A DNA stretch of 64,000 nucleotides from Krasilnikovia cinnamomea (lineage in GTDB: Bacteria; Actinomycetota; Actinomycetes; Mycobacteriales; Micromonosporaceae): positions 1,612,001 to 1,676,000 of the forward strand of contig NZ_SHKY01000001.1 in the NCBI RefSeq assembly GCF_004217545.1. The letters are read 5' to 3'. This document shows positions 1-9,683 of the stretch, piece by piece. The position numbers and the translations under genes are program-made. Below the pieces are notes generated by a model, which saw only the letters and a program-made list of their open reading frames with translations, was not told the DNA's origin and did not search any database. Position 1 is the first letter of the stretch. Every line of letters starts with the position of its first letter.

Positions 1-887
1 CCGCGCTCCCAGATCAGCGGGTCGAACGGGCTGACCAGGGTGGCGGCCCCCACCCGCCGGGGCAGCCGGGCCTCGCGGTGCAGGTAGGCCACCGGCTTCC
101 AGCCCCGCACCGTGACCGGCTGCAGCACCTCCGCCTCGACCAGCTCGGCCAGCGCCGGCTTGAACCCCGCCACCGGCAGCCGGAAGTAGTCGCGCAGCTC
201 CGTCTCGGCGGCCACGCCGAGGGCCTGCGCGGACAGCTCCACCAGCGCCCGGAACGCCTCGGCCGGGGTGGGGGTGGGAGCGTCCAGCACGGCTCGGGGC
301 AGCACCCGCTCGGGCAGGTCGTAGCGGCGGGCGAAGGAACTCGTCCGGTCGGCGGCGGTGACCGCTCCGGTGTAGAACAGCCACTCCAGCGCCTGCTTGA
401 CCACGGACCAGTTCCAACCCCAGTGGCTCTTGTCACGCGGGGCGTCGTGCTCGATCTGGGCGGCGGTGAGCGGGCCACGGTCACGCACCTCGTCGAGCAC
501 CCACGCCACGAGGTCGGGCTGCTCGCGCACCACGCGGGTCATGCTGCCCCACGCGTACGCCTGGGCGTCGGCCATCCGCCACCGGAACAGCGGCTGCAGG
601 TCGACCGTGATCAACGACGCCTCGTGGCCCCAGAACTCGAACAGCTCCCGGGGACGCCGATACGCCGCCCGCTCCAGCAGCGTCGTCGGGTAGGGCCCCA
701 GCCGGCTGTAGAGGGGCAGGTAGTGCGCGCGCTGCAGGACGTTGACCGAGTCCATCTGCAGCAGGTGCAGGCGGCCCAGCACCCGGCGCAGGTGTCGCAT
801 GTCCGGCACCCCGCCCGGGGCGCGGTCGACGAAGCCCTGCGCCGCCAGCGCGATCCGGCGGGCCTCGGCGGCGGTGATCGTGTCCAT
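1..887 (-). CDS. AlkX/YcaQ-like winged-helix DNA glycosylase (3' end outside window)
   Basis: Reading from an ATG at 887 towards position 1 gives an unbroken frame of 295 codons that runs off the window, so the C-terminus is missing. The N-terminus contains LLQMDSVNVL at residues 42-51, the Q-x-D type motif of the HTH_42 (YcaQ/AlkX) family. These monofunctional glycosylases unhook DNA interstrand crosslinks or remove bulky alkyl adducts. Further family-like segments are the stretch ending in LFEFWGHEA and the FRWRM region that follows. It is divergent from the GNAT gene at 961 with a 73-base gap. A TAACGT box 8 bases before the ATG suggests leaderless transcription. Family assignment is firm; the exact lesion is unknown. 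Confidence 0.85.
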   Translation of the reverse strand, partial: MDTITAAEARRIALAAQGFVDRAPGGVPDMRHLRRVLGRLHLLQMDSVNVLQRAHYLPLYSRLGPYPTTLLERAAYRRPRELFEFWGHEASLITVDLQPLFRWRMADAQAYAWGSMTRVVREQPDLVAWVLDEVRDRGPLTAAQIEHDAPRDKSHWGWNWSVVKQALEWLFYTGAVTAADRTSSFARRYDLPERVLPRAVLDAPTPTPAEAFRALVELSAQALGVAAETELRDYFRLPVAGFKPALAELVEAEVLQPVTVRGWKPVAYLHREARLPRRVGAATLVSPFDPLIWER

Positions 888-960
888 CGACGGGCACGTT
901 AGCCGCCACCTCCGACAATTTCGGTCGCCCGGCCGCCCCGGACGGGCTACAAACGGGGAC

Positions 961-1488
961 ATGCTGGTCCTACGGGAGCTCACCGACGCCGACGTCGATC
1001 CGGTCGCCGCGCTGCACGTACGCGCCTGGCAGGCCGGATACGCCGGAATCGTGCCCGCCGACGTGCTGGACGCGCTCGACCCGGCCGACTTCGCCCAGCG
1101 GCGGCGGGCCCTGCCGGCACCGCCCGGCGCCCGGACCCTGGTCGCCGAGGACGACGGGGTGATCGTGGGTTTCGTGTCGTTCGGCCCGTACCTGGTGAAC
1201 GACACACCCGAGTTCGACGCCGCGATCGGCCAGGTCTACGCGATCTACGTGGAGCCCGGCCGGTGGCGCGGGGGTGCCGGCCGGGAGTTGATCACGGCGG
1301 CCCGGGCCGGGCTGACCGCGGCGGGTGCCCGGGAACTGCGCCTCTGGGTGCTGGCGGACAACCAGCGCGCCCGCCGCTTCTACGAGCACGCCGGCCTGAG
1401 CTACGACGGCACCGACGACTTCTTCACCCCCCAGGGGAGCACCACCCCGCTGGCCGAGGTCCGGTACGCGGCCCCGCTCGCCGGATAA
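961..1488 (+). CDS. GNAT family N-acetyltransferase
   Basis: 175-residue GNAT protein that should transfer an acetyl group from acetyl-CoA to an amine on a small molecule or protein; the substrate cannot be deduced. The fold signature is beta4 (QVYAIYVEPG) followed by the acetyl-CoA pyrophosphate loop RWRGGAGREL at residues 101-110, and a C-terminal NQRARRFYEHAGL segment typical of motif B. The ATG at 961 is the first in-frame start after the divergent promoter region. The next gene (1503) starts 14 bases after this stop and shares W-x-x-x-Y-x-G-[IM]-V-P-A-x-V-L near the N-terminus, so the two look like a tandem duplication. Confidence 0.9.
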   Translation: MLVLRELTDADVDPVAALHVRAWQAGYAGIVPADVLDALDPADFAQRRRALPAPPGARTLVAEDDGVIVGFVSFGPYLVNDTPEFDAAIGQVYAIYVEPGRWRGGAGRELITAARAGLTAAGARELRLWVLADNQRARRFYEHAGLSYDGTDDFFTPQGSTTPLAEVRYAAPLAG

Positions 1489-1489
1489 C

Positions 1490-1502
1490 TAGGCTGCCCC
1501 GC
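1490..1502 (+). promoter_or_regulatory. Leaderless -10 box before the second GNAT gene
   Basis: TAGGCT at 1490-1495, seven bases, then ATG at 1503. No Shine-Dalgarno is present. This is the usual TANNNT arrangement of actinobacterial leaderless genes. No convincing -35 box is visible. Confidence 0.55.
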
Positions 1503-2060
1503 ATGGCACTCGGCTTCGTCCGTCCCGCGCGTCCCGAGGACGCCGAAGAGATCGCCCGGCTCCAGCTCGCCACGTGGCGCACGGCGTACCGGGGGATGGT
1601 GCCCGCGCACGTGCTGGCCGAGCTGACCGAGGCGGATCTCGCGGCGGGATGGCGGGAGGCGATCACCGCGGCACCGTCACCGCGGCACCGGGTGCTCGTG
1701 GCGATGGAACAGAACGAGTCCGCCTCCTGGCTGGTCGGGTTCACCGCGTCCGGTCCCGCCGACGAGCAGGCGCTCGCGCCGGAGGAACCCCCGCTGGCCG
1801 AGAGCGTCGCGGCGATCACCGAACTGCTCGTGGAGCCGAGGTGGGGGCGGCGCGGGCACGGCAGCCGGCTGCTGGCGGCCAGCGTCGACACCTGGCGTAC
1901 GGATGGCTTCACCGCCGCAGTGGCCTGGGCCTACGACGGCGACCAGGCCACCCGCAAGTTCCTCGGCGGGGCGGGCTGGGAGCCGGACGGCGCCGCCCGC
2001 GCCCTCGACGTGGAGGACATGCTGGTGCCGCAGCTACGGCTACACGTGGCCCTGGGCTGA
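1503..2060 (+). CDS. GNAT family N-acetyltransferase (tandem paralogue)
   Basis: 185-residue GNAT acetyltransferase. The acetyl-CoA loop is RWGRRGHG at residues 113-120, preceded by the beta4 strand ITELLVEP and followed by the C-terminal ATRKFLGGAGWEPDG segment that matches motif B. It resembles its upstream neighbour, for example WRTAYRGMVPAHVL here against WQAGYAGIVPADVL there, which supports an old tandem duplication. The start is taken at the ATG 7 bases after a TANNNT box, so the gene may have its own leaderless transcript although the upstream gene ends only 14 bases away. It converges on dapB across a block of tandem repeats. The substrate is unknown. Confidence 0.9.
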   Translation: MALGFVRPARPEDAEEIARLQLATWRTAYRGMVPAHVLAELTEADLAAGWREAITAAPSPRHRVLVAMEQNESASWLVGFTASGPADEQALAPEEPPLAESVAAITELLVEPRWGRRGHGSRLLAASVDTWRTDGFTAAVAWAYDGDQATRKFLGGAGWEPDGAARALDVEDMLVPQLRLHVALG

Positions 2061-2200
2061 GATCTGGGACGAAAGGGCCGAGGTCTGGGACGGAGGGGCT
2101 GGGGTCTGGGACGGAGGGGCTGGGGTCTGGGACGGAGGGGCTGGGGTCTGGGACGGAGGGGCTGGGGTCTGGGACGGAGGGGCTGGGGTCTGGGACGGAG
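2061..2200. repeat. 21-bp tandem repeat between GNAT gene and dapB
   Basis: A 21-base unit containing GTCTGGGACGGAGGGGCTGG is repeated head to tail. The first unit (2061-2081) is diverged, five units at 2082-2186 are identical, and a partial unit runs from 2187 to 2200. It begins immediately after the GNAT stop codon and ends one base before the dapB stop codon, so it fills the whole gap between two convergent genes. In one plus frame it could be read as a repeating seven-residue VWDGGAG peptide, but no start codon or RBS supports translation. Confidence 0.95.
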
Positions 2201-2201
2201 C

Positions 2202-2984
<783 letters not shown>

Positions 2985-3950
2985 TCAGGCGTCGGCTGAC
3001 GGGACCCGCCTGCGGGCGCGCCACCAGCGCTCCGCGAGACCGACGCCGAGGAACGTCGCCCCCACGTACGCCCAGCCCACCAGCACGTCGATCACGTAGT
3101 GCTCCCCCGAATACACCAGCGTGAACGTCATGGCCAGCGGGTACGCCAGCAGCAGCGGCCACCACCGGCGGCGCACCACCGGCAGGAAGAACGCCACCGC
3201 CATCAGCGCGTACGCGGTGTGCAGCGACGGCATCGCCGCGACCGGGTTGGACGCCTCGACCTGCAGCGCGTTGAGGGTGTTGCCCGCGCTGTGCAGCCCG
3301 ACCGCGTTCCACCCGTTCGTGGAGATCCGGGCCACCGGCTCGGCGATGAAGCCGAACTTCGCGGCCCACCACGGCGGCGCGGCGGGATACAGGAAGTACG
3401 TGATCAGCCCGGCCAGGCTGAGGGTGAACCAGCGGCGCATGTACCGGGCCCACTGCGGGCGCGAGCGCACCCACAGCACCACCGCCACGGTCGGCACGGT
3501 CAGGAAGTGCGAGACGTACACCAGCGAGACCAGCACCTCCCACCACTGCACCGCGCCCGGCTGGTAGAGGTGGTGCTGCAGCCACAGGGTCGGCACCGTG
3601 CCGCCGAACATCGCCTGGTCGGCGTGGATCAGCTCGGTGACGTGCGGCGCGAACAGCTTGTCGGCGTACCCGCGAGAGATGTTGTAGCCGACCAGCAGCA
3701 GCGCGATGGGCAGCCAGTCGCGCAGGAAGAGCAGGTGCTGGCGCCAGGGCAGCTCGCTGCGCCAGGCGATCGTCGCCAGCCACAGCCACCCGAACGCGAT
3801 CAGCGGGTCGCTGGTGGGCACCCCAATGAACCAGGTGCCGACCGCGAACGCGGCCGACCAGATCAGCATGCCGACGACCCGCCGCCGGTGCCGGTCCGGT
3901 CGGGCGGGCGGCGGGGCGGGCGGGTGCTCGGGTGCCAGGGTGGAGGTCAT
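2985..3950 (-). CDS. PAP2-family membrane phosphatase/transferase
   Basis: 321-residue multi-span membrane protein. The C-terminal part contains the PAP2 signatures NPVAAMPSLHTAYALM (the PSLH block) and YSGEHYVIDVLVGW (the SxEHYxxDV block). The family hydrolyses or transfers phosphate groups of lipid pyrophosphates; the AUR1-like arrangement with several N-terminal membrane helices suggests an inositol-phosphoceramide-synthase-like or lipid phosphatase relative. The first 30 residues are proline and arginine rich and cytosolic. A TAGCCT box 8 bases before the ATG suggests its own leaderless promoter despite the short gap to the M16 protease gene. Substrate unknown. Confidence 0.88.
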   Translation of the reverse strand: MTSTLAPEHPPAPPPARPDRHRRRVVGMLIWSAAFAVGTWFIGVPTSDPLIAFGWLWLATIAWRSELPWRQHLLFLRDWLPIALLLVGYNISRGYADKLFAPHVTELIHADQAMFGGTVPTLWLQHHLYQPGAVQWWEVLVSLVYVSHFLTVPTVAVVLWVRSRPQWARYMRRWFTLSLAGLITYFLYPAAPPWWAAKFGFIAEPVARISTNGWNAVGLHSAGNTLNALQVEASNPVAAMPSLHTAYALMAVAFFLPVVRRRWWPLLLAYPLAMTFTLVYSGEHYVIDVLVGWAYVGATFLGVGLAERWWRARRRVPSADA

Positions 3951-3964
3951 CGCCGACCAGGCTA
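3951..3964 (-). promoter_or_regulatory. Leaderless -10 box of the PAP2 gene
   Basis: TAGCCT on the minus strand (3964-3959), 8 bases, then ATG at 3950, with no purine-rich RBS between. It overlaps the last codons of the upstream M16 protease gene. Confidence 0.45.
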
Positions 3965-5299
3965 GCGGGCCGTGTCAGGGAACGCCGACTCGTCGAACGG
4001 CCCCACCACGGCCAGCGACATGGGCCGGCTGAGCAGCTCAACGGCCAGTTCGTTGATTTCGTCGAGGGTCACGGCGTCGACGCGGGCCAGCAGCTCGGAC
4101 ACCGTCAGCAGGTCGCCGTAGAGCAACTCGGACTTCGCGATCCGGCTCATCCGGGACCCGGTGTCCTCCAGGCCCAGCACGTACGAGCCCTTGACCATGC
4201 CCTTGCCGCGGGCGACCTCCTCGGCGGTGATCCCGTTCGCGGCGACCGTCGCCAGCTCGGCGCGGATCAGGTCCAGCACCTCCTCGGCCTTGCCGGGGGC
4301 GCAGCCCGCGTAGACCCCGAACACCCCGGCGTCGGCGTACTGGCTGCCGTACGAGTAGACCGAGTACGCGAGGCCGCGCTTCTCCCGGATCTCCTGGAAC
4401 AGCCGGCTGGACATGCCGCCGCCGAGCACGTTGTTGAGGATGCCCAGGGCGAACCGGCGCTCGTCGCGCCGCCCGATCCCGGGGCAGCCCAGCACCATGT
4501 GGGCCTGCTCGGTGTCGCGGTTGCGGACCACCGTGTGCGCCCGCTGGGTGCGTACCCGGTGGTCGGCCGGGCGGCACAGCGCGGGCGCGGCGGCCGGGGT
4601 GTCCAGCGCGGTGCCGGCCAGGGCCTTGCGGACGAGACGCACCACGGCCGCGTGGTCGAGGTTGCCGGCGGCGGCGATCACGATCCGCGGCGGGGTGTAC
4701 CGGCGCCGGTAGAAGCCGTTGATCGTCGCCCGGGTCATCGGCGAGATGGTGTCCGTGGTGCCCGAGATGGGGCGGCCCAGCGGGTGGTTACCGAAGATCG
4801 CCTCGGTGAAGACGTCGTGCACCTCGTCGCCGGGCTCGTCGTCGTGCATGGCGATCTCTTCGAGGATCACGGCCCGCTCGGTCTCCACGTCGGCCGGGTG
4901 CAGCACCGAGTCGGCGACCGCGTCGCAGAGCACATCCACCGCCAGCGGCAGGTCGGCGTCGAGCACCCGCGCGTAGTAGCAGGTGTACTCCTTCGTGGTG
5001 AAGGCGTTCGTCTCCCCGCCCACGGCCTCGATCTGGGCCGAGATGTCCAGCGCGGTCCGCTTGTGGGTGCCCTTGAACAGCAGGTGTTCGAGGAAGTGGG
5101 AGGCGCCCGACATCGCCGGGGCCTCGTCGCGGGAGCCGATGCCGACCCACACCCCGAGCGAGACGCTGTGCGCGGTGGGGATGTGCTCGGTGAGGACGCG
5201 CAGACCGCTGGGCAGGACGGTACGGCGTACCCCGTCCTGGATGGTCCTGGTCACGACGCGGGCCGGCCTCTCGGCCGGCCCGCGGGAACTCGCTGTCAT
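3962..5299 (-). CDS. M16 family zinc peptidase (processing-protease-like)
   Basis: 445-residue pitrilysin-family protease. The inverted zinc motif HFLEH is at residues 68-72, followed by the FKGTHKRTALDI and GGETNAFTTKEYTCYYA segments typical of the mitochondrial-processing-peptidase-like branch, and by the LEEIAMHDDEPGDEVHDVF stretch that carries the distal glutamate ligand. It lies directly downstream of pnp, the usual actinobacterial order rpsO-pnp-M16. The ATG at 5299 is 8 bases past the pnp stop; longer frames would begin inside pnp. In-cell substrates are not known for the bacterial members. Confidence 0.93.
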   Translation of the reverse strand: MTASSRGPAERPARVVTRTIQDGVRRTVLPSGLRVLTEHIPTAHSVSLGVWVGIGSRDEAPAMSGASHFLEHLLFKGTHKRTALDISAQIEAVGGETNAFTTKEYTCYYARVLDADLPLAVDVLCDAVADSVLHPADVETERAVILEEIAMHDDEPGDEVHDVFTEAIFGNHPLGRPISGTTDTISPMTRATINGFYRRRYTPPRIVIAAAGNLDHAAVVRLVRKALAGTALDTPAAAPALCRPADHRVRTQRAHTVVRNRDTEQAHMVLGCPGIGRRDERRFALGILNNVLGGGMSSRLFQEIREKRGLAYSVYSYGSQYADAGVFGVYAGCAPGKAEEVLDLIRAELATVAANGITAEEVARGKGMVKGSYVLGLEDTGSRMSRIAKSELLYGDLLTVSELLARVDAVTLDEINELAVELLSRPMSLAVVGPFDESAFPDTAR

Positions 5300-5306
5300 G
5301 CCGTGA

Positions 5307-7658
5307 TCAGCTGCGGTCGCCGCCGGAGCGGTCGCCGCCCGAACGCTCGCCGCCGGAGCGCCGCCGGCGGCGCGGCTCGCCGCCGCCCTCACCGCGGTTC
5401 TCGCCACGCGGGCGGTCGCCGCGCGGGCGCTCGCCGCCCTCGCCGCCGGACGCCTCGGCCGCGGCCGGGGCCTCCGCGCCCTCGGGGCGGACCTTGTCGA
5501 GGTAGATCTTGCCGCGGTTGTCGATGTCCGCGATCGAGACCTCGACCTTGTCGCCGACGTTGAGGAAGTCCTCGACCTTGTCGACCCGCTTGCCGTCGCC
5601 CACCTTGGAGATGTGCAGCAGGCCGTCGCGGCCGGGCAGCAGCGAGATGAACGCGCCGAACGCGGCCGTCTTCACCACCGTGCCGAGGAACTTGTCGCCC
5701 ACCTTCGGCAGGGTCGGGTTGGCGATGGCGTTGATCCGCTCGACCGCGGCCTCGGCGGCCGGGCCGTTGGTCGCGCCGACGTAGATCGTGCCGTCGTCCT
5801 CGATGGAGATGTCGGCGCCGGTCTCGTCCTGGATGGCGTTGATGGTCTGGCCCTTGGGGCCGATCACCATACCGATCTTGTCGACCGGGATCTTGACCGT
5901 GGTGACCCGCGGCGCGTGCTCGCTCATCGTGGCCGGGCCGTGGATCGCCGCGTCCATCACGCCGAGGATGGTGGCGCGGGCCTCGTGGGCCTGCTGCAGC
6001 GCGCTGGCCAGCACATCGGACGGAATGCCGTCCAGCTTGGTGTCCAGCTGCAGCGCCGTGACGAACTCCGAGGTACCGGCGACCTTGAAGTCCATGTCAC
6101 CGAACGCGTCCTCGGCGCCCAGGATGTCGGTCAGCGCGACGTACTGCGTCTTGCCGTCGACCTCGTCGGAGATCAGGCCCATCGCGATGCCCGCGACCGG
6201 CGCCTTCAGCGGCACGCCGGCCGCCAGCAGCGCCAGGGTGGAGGCGCAGACCGAGCCCATCGAGGTCGAGCCGTTCGAGCTCAGGGCCTCGGAGACCTGC
6301 CGGATCGCGTACGGGAACTCCTCACGCGACGGCAGCACCGGCACCAGCGCCCGCTCGGCCAGTGCGCCGTGGCCGATCTCGCGCCGCTTCGGCGAGCCGA
6401 CCCGGCCGGTCTCACCGGTCGAGTACGGCGGGAAGTTGTAGTTGTGCATGTAGCGCTTGGACTTCTCCGGCGCGAGGGTGTCCAGCGCCTGCTCCATGCG
6501 CAGCATGTTCAGCGTGGTGACGCCCAGGATCTGGGTCTCGCCGCGCTCGAACAGCGCCGAGCCGTGCACCCGGGGCAGCACGCCGACCTCGGCGGACAGC
6601 GGCCGGATGTCGCGCGGGCCACGTCCGTCGATGCGGACCTGCTCCCGCAGTACGCGGTTGCGTACCTCGGACTTGGTCAGCGACCGGAACGCGGCGCTGA
6701 TCTCCTTCTCCCGGCCCTCGAACTGGGCCGCGAGCTGCTCCTGCGCCTTGGCCTTGATGCGATCCAGGGCCTCCTCGCGCTCCGCCTTGCTGGAGATCTT
6801 CAGCGCGTCCGCGGTCTCGCCCCGCACCGCGTCGGCCACGGCGGCGAACACGTCCTCCTGGTAGTCCAGGAACACGGGGAACTCGGCGACGGGCTTCGCG
6901 GCCACCTCGGCCAGCTCCGCCTGGGCGCGGCACAGCTCACGGATCGCCGGCTTGGCGGCCTCCAGGCCACCGGCGACGATCTCCTCGGTCGGGGCGGTGG
7001 CGCCGTCCGCGATCAGCTTGACCGCGTGCGGGGTGGCCTCGGCCTCGACCATCATGATCGCGACGTCGCCGTCCGGCAGGGTCCGGCCCGCGACCACCAT
7101 GTCGAACGTGGCGCGCTCCAGCTCCTCCAGGGTCGGGAACGCCACCCACTGGCCGTCGATGTGCGCGACCCGGGTCGAGCCGATCGGGCCGCTGAACGGC
7201 AGGCCGGAAAGCTTGGTGGACATCGAGGCGGCGTTCATCGCCACCACGTCGTAGGGGTGCGCCGGGTCGAGCGCGAGGATGGTCTCGACGACCTGGACCT
7301 CGTTGCGCAGGCCTTTGGTGAACGACGGGCGCAGCGGCCGGTCGATCAGGCGGCAGGTGAGGACGGCGTCCTCGCTGGGGCGGCCCTCACGGCGGAAGAA
7401 CGAGCCGGGGATGCGGCCAGCGGCGTACATCCGCTCCTCGACGTCGACCGTGAGCGGGAAGAAGTCGAAGTGCTCCTTCGGCTGCTTGCTGGCCGTGGTC
7501 GCGGACAGCACGACCGTGTCGCCGAGGCGGGCGATCACCGAGCCGGCGGCCTGGCGGGCCAGCCGTCCGGTGGAGAAGGTGACCTCGCGGGTGCCGAACG
7601 ACCCGTTGTCGATGACGGCGGTGCGAGATTCGGTGCCGAGAGCGTTCTGCTCTGTCAT
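5307..7658 (-). CDS. pnp: Polyribonucleotide nucleotidyltransferase (PNPase)
   Basis: 783-residue PNPase, a phosphorolytic 3'-5' exoribonuclease of the RNA degradosome that in actinomycetes also makes 3' tails. Two RNase PH-like domains flank an all-alpha linker; the second contains [15 protein letters not shown] and the conserved [17 protein letters not shown] metal and phosphate region. A KH domain ([20 protein letters not shown]) and an S1 domain ([16 protein letters not shown]) follow. The last ~65 residues are an arginine/glycine tail with repeated [10 protein letters not shown] units, probably disordered and RNA-binding. rpsO lies upstream and a terminator-like hairpin sits between them, as in the classic rpsO-pnp arrangement. 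Confidence 0.98.
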   Translation of the reverse strand: MTEQNALGTESRTAVIDNGSFGTREVTFSTGRLARQAAGSVIARLGDTVVLSATTASKQPKEHFDFFPLTVDVEERMYAAGRIPGSFFRREGRPSEDAVLTCRLIDRPLRPSFTKGLRNEVQVVETILALDPAHPYDVVAMNAASMSTKLSGLPFSGPIGSTRVAHIDGQWVAFPTLEELERATFDMVVAGRTLPDGDVAIMMVEAEATPHAVKLIADGATAPTEEIVAGGLEAAKPAIRELCRAQAELAEVAAKPVAEFPVFLDYQEDVFAAVADAVRGETADALKISSKAEREEALDRIKAKAQEQLAAQFEGREKEISAAFRSLTKSEVRNRVLREQVRIDGRGPRDIRPLSAEVGVLPRVHGSALFERGETQILGVTTLNMLRMEQALDTLAPEKSKRYMHNYNFPPYSTGETGRVGSPKRREIGHGALAERALVPVLPSREEFPYAIRQVSEALSSNGSTSMGSVCASTLALLAAGVPLKAPVAGIAMGLISDEVDGKTQYVALTDILGAEDAFGDMDFKVAGTSEFVTALQLDTKLDGIPSDVLASALQQAHEARATILGVMDAAIHGPATMSEHAPRVTTVKIPVDKIGMVIGPKGQTINAIQDETGADISIEDDGTIYVGATNGPAAEAAVERINAIANPTLPKVGDKFLGTVVKTAAFGAFISLLPGRDGLLHISKVGDGKRVDKVEDFLNVGDKVEVSIADIDNRGKIYLDKVRPEGAEAPAAAEASGGEGGERPRGDRPRGENRGEGGGEPRRRRRSGGERSGGDRSGGDRS

Positions 7659-7827
7659 GTGGTGCGGTACTCCTTCGTCGAGGACCCGGCGGTCTCTGCA
7701 GCGCGGTTCAGGCTGCCGGTCTTCGATCGAAGTGCCCAGGTTGAGCGCCCGCGAAGGCGGGGAGCCTGGGAACCACTACCGAGGACCGGTGCGCTGACGG
7801 CCTGCGGCCGCGCGGGTCCGTGGGTGG

Positions 7828-7866
7828 AAAAACCACGGGGGAGCGCCCGGTTGAGCACTCCCCCGT
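7828..7866 (-). terminator. Intrinsic terminator between rpsO and pnp
   Basis: On the minus strand, five bases after the rpsO stop, arms 7866-7858 and 7843-7835 (CGGGGGAG paired with CTCCCCCG plus one A-T pair) form a 9-bp stem. It is followed by a short spacer and five T residues (7832-7828). This matches a rho-independent terminator for rpsO and would make pnp dependent on read-through or its own promoter at 7670-7820. Confidence 0.7.
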
Positions 7867-7870
7867 CACA

Positions 7871-8140
7871 TCATCGGCGCAGGCCGAGCCGCTCGATCAG
7901 CGTCCGGTAGCGCTGGATGTCCTTCTTCTGAACGTAGTTGAGGAGCCGACGGCGGCGGCCGACCAGCAGAAGCAGGCCGCGACGGCTGTGGTGGTCGTGC
8001 TTGTGCACCTTCAGGTGCTCGGTCAGGTCGGCGATCCGCTTGGTCAGCATCGCGACCTGGACCTCGGGCGAGCCGGTGTCGCCCTCGAGGGTTGCGTACT
8101 CCGACATGATCCGGGTCTTGGTTTCTGCGTCGAGCGCCAT
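7871..8140 (-). CDS. rpsO: 30S ribosomal protein S15
   Basis: 89 residues, exactly the usual S15 length. The conserved core is visible: [22 protein letters not shown], the [24 protein letters not shown] block that binds the 16S three-way junction, and the C-terminal [14 protein letters not shown]15 is a primary binding protein in assembly of the small-subunit platform. The gene is followed by a terminator-like hairpin and then pnp. The 219-base gap upstream to ribF holds a pair of 28-base direct repeats. Confidence 0.98.
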   Translation of the reverse strand: MALDAETKTRIMSEYATLEGDTGSPEVQVAMLTKRIADLTEHLKVHKHDHHSRRGLLLLVGRRRRLLNYVQKKDIQRYRTLIERLGLRR

Positions 8141-8273
8141 GTTCTCCGTGCTTCTGTGTTGCCGGTGGTTTCGGATTTCTCGCGGCCCGCGGCGTCGGGC
8201 AGGCAGGCGAGACCGGTCGTCGGAAGAGCCGACGTCGGAGCCAAGCTTATCAGCCTGCCTCCGACGGGGTCGG

Positions 8274-8359
8274 CTCAGCCGTGAACGACTGCACCGAGCG
8301 CAGCGAGGGCCGGGAGGATACGGCCAGTCAACTCAGCCGTGAACGACTGCACCGAGCGC
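8274..8359. repeat. 28-bp direct repeat pair between ribF and rpsO
   Basis: Two identical 28-base copies at 8274-8301 and 8332-8359, starting CTCAGCCGTGAACGACTGCA, are 58 bases apart. The second copy abuts the ribF stop codon. The first continues into GCAGCGAGGGC. The intervening 30 bases are not repeated. No function can be read from the sequence; an extragenic repeat or slippage duplication is possible. Confidence 0.95.
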
Positions 8360-9307
8360 TCAGCCGACGTGGAGCGCCGACCGGGTCTGCTCCACGTCCT
8401 CCTGGATCTGCCGGACCAGGGGTTCGATGCTGTCGTAGGTGCGCTGTTCGCGCAGCCGGGCGACGAAGTCGAGGCTCACCCGCTCGCCGTACAGGTCACC
8501 CGAGAAGTCGAGGGCGTAGGCCTCGACCCGGCGCTCGCGGCCCGAGAAGGTGGGGTTGGTGCCGATCGACACCGCGGCGGGCAGCCGGGCGGGCGGCTCG
8601 CCGCCGTCGCCGCCACGGTTCAGCCAGGCGGCGTACACCCCGTCGGCGGGGACGGACGCGTAGCGGTGACACATCAGGTTCGCCGTGGGGAAGCCGATCT
8701 CCCGGCCCCGCCGGTCGCCGCGGACCACCACCCCGGCCAGGCGGTGCGGGCGGCCCAGCGCGGCGGCCGCGGCCCGCACGTCCCCGGCATCGACACAACT
8801 ACGGATGTACGTGGAGGAGAAGACCACCCCGTCCGCCGCGACGAGCGGCGCCTCCTCCACGGTGAAGCCGAACGAGCGGCCCAGGGTCTCCAGCAGGTGC
8901 ACGTCGCCCGCCGCCCGGTGCCCGAACCGGAAGTTGTCCCCCACCACGACCACCGCCGCGTGCAGCGCGTCGACCAGCACGTCGTGCCCGAACGCCTCGG
9001 GGCTGAGCTGGGAGAACGCGGGGGTGAAGGGCACCACGCAGAGCGCGTCGACGCCGAGCTGCTCGATCAGCTCGGCCTTGCGTACCGGCTCGGTGAGCAC
9101 CGCCGGGTGCGAGCCGGGACGCACCACCTCGGCCGGGTGGGGGTCGAACGTCATCACCACGGACTGCAGGCCGAGGTCGTGGGCGCGCTTCACGGCGTGG
9201 CCGATGATCGTCTGGTGCCCGCGGTGCACGCCGTCGAAGACGCCGATCGTCACGACCGAGCGCCCCCACCCGCCGGGCACCCCTTCGTAGCCGCGCCAGC
9301 GCTGCAT
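8360..9307 (-). CDS. ribF: Bifunctional riboflavin kinase/FAD synthetase
   Basis: 315 residues. The N-terminal FMN adenylyltransferase domain shows VFDGVHRGHQ at residues 23-32 (the HxGH-type nucleotidyl-transfer motif) and FTPAFSQLSPEAF; the C-terminal riboflavin kinase domain shows IGFPTANL, the PTAN motif, and VEAYALDFSGDLYGERV. It converts riboflavin to FMN and then FAD. The start is the ATG at 9307 because the longer in-frame extension is low-complexity and reads into the 15-bp tandem repeat upstream. Gene order truB-ribF-rpsO is the usual actinobacterial one. Confidence 0.96.
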   Translation of the reverse strand: MQRWRGYEGVPGGWGRSVVTIGVFDGVHRGHQTIIGHAVKRAHDLGLQSVVMTFDPHPAEVVRPGSHPAVLTEPVRKAELIEQLGVDALCVVPFTPAFSQLSPEAFGHDVLVDALHAAVVVVGDNFRFGHRAAGDVHLLETLGRSFGFTVEEAPLVAADGVVFSSTYIRSCVDAGDVRAAAAALGRPHRLAGVVVRGDRRGREIGFPTANLMCHRYASVPADGVYAAWLNRGGDGGEPPARLPAAVSIGTNPTFSGRERRVEAYALDFSGDLYGERVSLDFVARLREQRTYDSIEPLVRQIQEDVEQTRSALHVG

Positions 9308-9455
9308 GCCGACCGCCTCCCCCATGGCCTTCCGGCCGCGTTCTGGCCTTCCGGCCGCGTCGTGTACCTGCCCGGCCGCGTCCGCCGACCGCACGGCCGT
9401 AAGCGTATCGGTCGCCGCCCTCGCCGGGCTGTTTCGCCGGCCACGTCCGGATCGC

Positions 9456-9635
9456 CGGACCGGCGGCATCCGGACCGGCGGCATCCGGACCGGCGGCGCC
9501 CGGACCGGCGGCACCCGGACCGGCGGCACCCGGACCGGCGGCACCCGGACCGGCGGCACCCGGACCGGCGGCACCCGGACCGGCGGCACCCGGACCGGCG
9601 GCACCCGGACCGGCGGCACCCGGACCGGCGGCACC
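9456..9635. repeat. 15-bp tandem repeat, twelve units, between truB and ribF
   Basis: Twelve consecutive 15-base units of CGGACCGGCGGCACC occupy 9456-9635. Units 1 and 2 end in GCATC, unit 3 in GCGCC, and units 4-12 are identical. The array fills about half of the 376-base gap between truB (ends 9684) and ribF (starts 9307). The unit is five codons long and leaves frames open on both strands, which creates spurious repetitive reading frames. On the minus strand it would be transcribed as part of the truB-ribF leader. The rest of 9308-9683 holds only a weak 6-bp hairpin at 9641-9655. Confidence 0.95.
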
Positions 9636-9683
9636 CGGCACCGGGCAAGGCCCGGACCCGGGCTCGGCCCGCGTCGGCGAGGC

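Noticed and set aside
2061..2200. CRISPR array
   Set aside because: Units are directly adjacent without spacers, and no cas genes are present.
5613..7910. Long plus-strand open frame opposite pnp
   Set aside because: Antisense shadow of pnp with no family-like sequence; pnp itself is complete.
9456..9635. CRISPR array or iteron origin
   Set aside because: Head-to-tail 15-mers without spacers or a replication initiator gene.
9456..9641. Repetitive reading frames such as GAAGP or PPVRV over the 15-bp array
   Set aside because: They arise from the array in every frame, lack RBS, and are not conserved protein sequence.
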